A stretch of DNA of 64,000 nucleotides from Candidatus Krumholzibacteriia bacterium. GTDB taxonomy: Bacteria > Krumholzibacteriota > Krumholzibacteriia > JAJRXK01. This document shows positions 61,569 through 64,000 of the stretch, piece after piece. The first letter of the stretch is position 1, and each line of letters starts with the position of its first letter. Position numbers and translations under genes: made by a program. The notes beneath the pieces were generated by a model. The model ran no database searches, was not told where the DNA came from, and saw only the letters and a list, made by a program, of their open reading frames with translations. The DNA lies in NCBI GenBank assembly GCA_035268685.1, contig DATFKK010000006.1:1-64000 (forward strand). Reading direction: 5' to 3'.

Positions 61569-64000
61569 CTATTCGACGACCAGCACGGAATTGCGGCCGC
61601 CGAATCCGTCGTCGACGGCCTCGGGGTTCGACGGATCGGCGATCCACCGGCTGCCGTCGACGGCGAACTTGTACTCGAAGCGGCCCGGCTGCAGGCGGAC
61701 CTTGGCCTGCCAGCGGCCGTCGTCGCGGCGGACCATGCGTGTGGCCGTCGGCGACCAGCCGTTGAAGCTGCCGACCACGCTCACCGAGCCGGCGTCCGGG
61801 GCATCGAAGGTGAAGGGCACCAGGCGCATGCTCTCACGGTCGAGGGTCCGCGTGTCCTGCTCGTCGGCGTCCTGGGTGCGGGTCAGGTAGGCGTACTGGT
61901 CCAGCAGGCTCTCGAGCGCGTTGGACACGCCGCGAAGGGGCTGGCCGTCGATGTCGCGGACCTCGATCCGCGCGCGTGCCGGTCGACGTCCAGGGGCGTG
62001 GAGCTTCACCAGCAGGAAGTTGGTGCCCGCGTCGAAGCGGACCTCGGCCTCGTCGTCGCCACCCCAGGCCGCCGTGCGTCCGACGAGCCGGCCGTTCACC
62101 CGGGCCGTGGCCGCGGCGTTCGACTCGAGCCGGATCACCGACTCGCGGCTGCCGGTGGTGAAGGCGGTGAACACGTAGTGCACCGCCTCGGGATCGTCGG
62201 AGTCGGACAGGCGGATCCAACCGTCGGCACCGACGCGGGAGGAGGGCAGCCGGCTCCAGCCCACGGTCCGCATCACGCCATCGAAGCGTCGCGCCAGGTC
62301 GATGCTCCGGTCGGGCGCGTACTCGTGGTCGACGGGTACTTCGCCCCGGGGCTCCAGGGGGCCGAGACGCAGCCACTGGAAGGGGACCGAGGCCCGAGTC
62401 CTCGCCGACGCCACCTGGTCGCGGTCGTCGAAGAGATCGAATCGCACGGGATGGAGGGCGGGGCCACCGTTCGGGTCGGGTCGGAGTTCGACGTCCCAGA
62501 CGTACGCCGCCCCCGCCTCGACCACGAAGTCGTGCTGCATGCCGGGATCGACCTCGAAGGACACCGGTGCTTCGACCTGCAGACGGGCGTGGACAGGGTC
62601 GGCCACTTGGCTCGTGACCTCGGCGCGATAGGTGAGCGCCCGTCCGCGGCGCCCGAGGGCGACCACGCGCAGTTGGAGGGGATCGACCACGGCCACCGCC
62701 GGTGGCAGACGCAAGGCGCCGGGCAGGCCCTCGACCACCGCCTGCCACAGGCCGATCCGGTCGGGAGTCGTGCCGAGACCGGAGGTCCAGGTGTCGCCCT
62801 CGCGGACCAGTTCCACCGGACGCGCGGGCAGGACACGGCGACCGTCGGTCCACAGGACACGGGCCATGAGGGTGTCGGCGGCGCCCGGCACGGCGCGGGT
62901 CGTCTCGATCCGCAGGGCCGCCGGGTCGCCGCGACCGATCACGGCCGGCTCGATCCGACCGCGCCAGGGCGAGCGTGGGTGGGCGCCCAGGTGATGGGCC
63001 ACCACGTCCTCGGTCAGCAGATCGAGGGCGCGCGACTGCCAGAGTCCGGCGTCGACGTCGCTCCAGCGGAAGACGGATCCCTCGCGGGCGATCGGCTGGC
63101 GGCCGGCGCGCCGTTCGGACCACAGCAGGGCATGCTCGCCGGGATCCTGCGCGCGCCAGGCCGCGAGCAGGGCGGTGAGATCGGACACCAGGCGATCACG
63201 CGCCGCGTCGTCGCCGTGGGCGACGACCGAGTCGACGCGGGCGGGCAGGGTCTCGGATCGGGCGCGTGACAGCACGCCCATGCGATCGAGGGCGTGCACC
63301 GCCGCGCGGGCGCGCTCGAGAGGGCGAGGGGCCAGGGCCCCGGTGCGCAGCGTCGGCTCGTGGGCTCCGAGGCGCAGGCGCAGGGTTCCTTCGGTCCGCA
63401 GGCCGGCGGCGTCGAGGGCCTCGCGCACGGTGCGCGACAGCGCGACGTCGGCGAGACGATCGATCCCGGCACGGATCAGTCCCGCCATGATCTGCGGGTC
63501 CAGGACGCGCAGGCCCGGGTCGTCGCCCCAGCCGAGCAGTGTCTCGGCGCGCTCGAGCGCGTGGATACGGTCGGCTCCGTCGACGTCGTCGACGTCCCGG
63601 GGAACACGCCCGGTCCACAGTCGCCATTGGGTTTCCCGGGCGGTCGCCGGGGCGACGGGCAGTCCGGTGGCCAATGCCACCGCGGTCGAGATCCCCAGCG
63701 CGCGGCGGCGGGCACCGAGCGAGTCGAGATCGGTGTGGGCTCCGACGTGGCCGTCCAGCAGGAGGCGCTGCAGTCGATCCTCCAGCCGTGCGTGGTCGGT
63801 CCACCACACGAGGGCGTCGTAGGGCTGGTCCAGAGATCCGGCCAGACGCGCCAGGGCCGCCAGTTGTACCAGCTCGAGGCTCGCGTGGGCCGCCAGGACC
63901 GCGCCCTGGTGGCCGGTTCCGACCGGCACGGTGGCGGCGTCGACCGACCACAGACCGCGTCCCCGGGAGTCCCATCGGGCACCGGTCCAGAAGTGCCACC
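61569..64000 (-). CDS. Large protein with C-terminal glycogen-binding (AMPK-CBM-like) domain, 5' end outside window
   Basis: The visible 809 residues lack the start, which lies beyond the right edge. The N-terminal half is not recognised with certainty; '[33 protein letters not shown]' and what follows faintly recall the region after the catalytic core of PIG-L-type deacetylases. Residues of the middle part (about 63000-62000) look like beta-sandwich domains. The last ~85 residues ('[27 protein letters not shown] ... [37 protein letters not shown]') are clearly an AMPK/isoamylase-type glycogen-binding domain. The function is unknown; a link to a polysaccharide is likely. Confidence 0.7.
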   Translation of the reverse strand, partial: WHFWTGARWDSRGRGLWSVDAATVPVGTGHQGAVLAAHASLELVQLAALARLAGSLDQPYDALVWWTDHARLEDRLQRLLLDGHVGAHTDLDSLGARRRALGISTAVALATGLPVAPATARETQWRLWTGRVPRDVDDVDGADRIHALERAETLLGWGDDPGLRVLDPQIMAGLIRAGIDRLADVALSRTVREALDAAGLRTEGTLRLRLGAHEPTLRTGALAPRPLERARAAVHALDRMGVLSRARSETLPARVDSVVAHGDDAARDRLVSDLTALLAAWRAQDPGEHALLWSERRAGRQPIAREGSVFRWSDVDAGLWQSRALDLLTEDVVAHHLGAHPRSPWRGRIEPAVIGRGDPAALRIETTRAVPGAADTLMARVLWTDGRRVLPARPVELVREGDTWTSGLGTTPDRIGLWQAVVEGLPGALRLPPAVAVVDPLQLRVVALGRRGRALTYRAEVTSQVADPVHARLQVEAPVSFEVDPGMQHDFVVEAGAAYVWDVELRPDPNGGPALHPVRFDLFDDRDQVASARTRASVPFQWLRLGPLEPRGEVPVDHEYAPDRSIDLARRFDGVMRTVGWSRLPSSRVGADGWIRLSDSDDPEAVHYVFTAFTTGSRESVIRLESNAAATARVNGRLVGRTAAWGGDDEAEVRFDAGTNFLLVKLHAPGRRPARARIEVRDIDGQPLRGVSNALESLLDQYAYLTRTQDADEQDTRTLDRESMRLVPFTFDAPDAGSVSVVGSFNGWSPTATRMVRRDDGRWQAKVRLQPGRFEYKFAVDGSRWIADPSNPEAVDDGFGGRNSVLVVE

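Overview
The window is GC-rich throughout, with G or C at most third codon positions and frequent GTG and a few TTG starts preceded by GGAGG-type ribosome binding sites. It reads as the chromosome of a Gram-negative bacterium with an outer membrane: there is an outer-membrane barrel, an Lld-type lactate system and multiheme cytochrome. Two secreted proteins end in the FlgD-like 'NPFNP ... GVYF.R' C-terminal domain. That ending, the GldA/GldF/GldG-like ABC cluster and the dockerin/cohesin proteins are typical of FCB-related or 'Eisenbacteria/Krumholzibacteria'-type lineages. This placement is inference from gene content; no rRNA is present. I found no tRNA, CRISPR array, insertion sequence or phage gene.

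Layout, left to right. 0-9 kb: a secreted five-heme cytochrome (minus), the isoprenoid genes ispH and type 2 IPP isomerase, then a four-gene Gld-like ABC operon with a readable promoter. 8.5-11.6 kb: a small regulon made of a DUF134 regulator, an FAD/NAD(P) oxidoreductase with an active-site-like Cys, a DUF302 membrane protein, and a convergent NifX/NifB-like protein with a His-rich tail. Both transcription units start at the same palindrome (GTGCAYATGCAC). 11.7-15 kb: a GluR0-like ligand-gated channel divergent from an M3 oligopeptidase. 15.2-21 kb: two different fold-type III PLP racemases on divergent strands with an M20 amidohydrolase, a GNAT enzyme and a sodium:solute symporter, probably a D-amino-acid module. 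21-25.5 kb: a STAS protein with a FHA-GAF-PP2C phosphatase, then YgfZ, IscS and IscA (Fe-S assembly and repair).

25.6-41.6 kb: leucyl aminopeptidase, a secreted beta-lactamase-like serine hydrolase, an oligopeptide ABC system (binding protein plus two permeases, no ATPase nearby), exonuclease VII (xseA-xseB), an OPT-family transporter, a polysaccharide flippase, a methyltransferase, a small unknown protein, a DUF4153 membrane protein and a sigma-54 activator lacking a sensor domain. 41.8-47.3 kb: three secreted proteins built from cohesin-like, dockerin-like and sorting domains, which look like a self-contained surface assembly. 47.4-56.3 kb: a lactate permease, a fused D-lactate dehydrogenase and a Ser/Thr kinase with TPRs on the minus strand, divergent from an outer-membrane barrel; the shared 367-bp gap holds inverted repeats. 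56.4-64 kb: a sulfotransferase-like protein, a propionyl-CoA carboxylase/methylmalonyl-CoA epimerase operon, and the 3' part of a large protein with a C-terminal glycogen-binding-like domain that runs off the right edge.

Functionally the window suggests a heterotroph using peptides, amino acids (including D-forms), lactate and propionyl-CoA, with surface or secreted protein assemblies. Transcription units often end in perfect GC hairpins with no T-run, so these are called terminators with caution.
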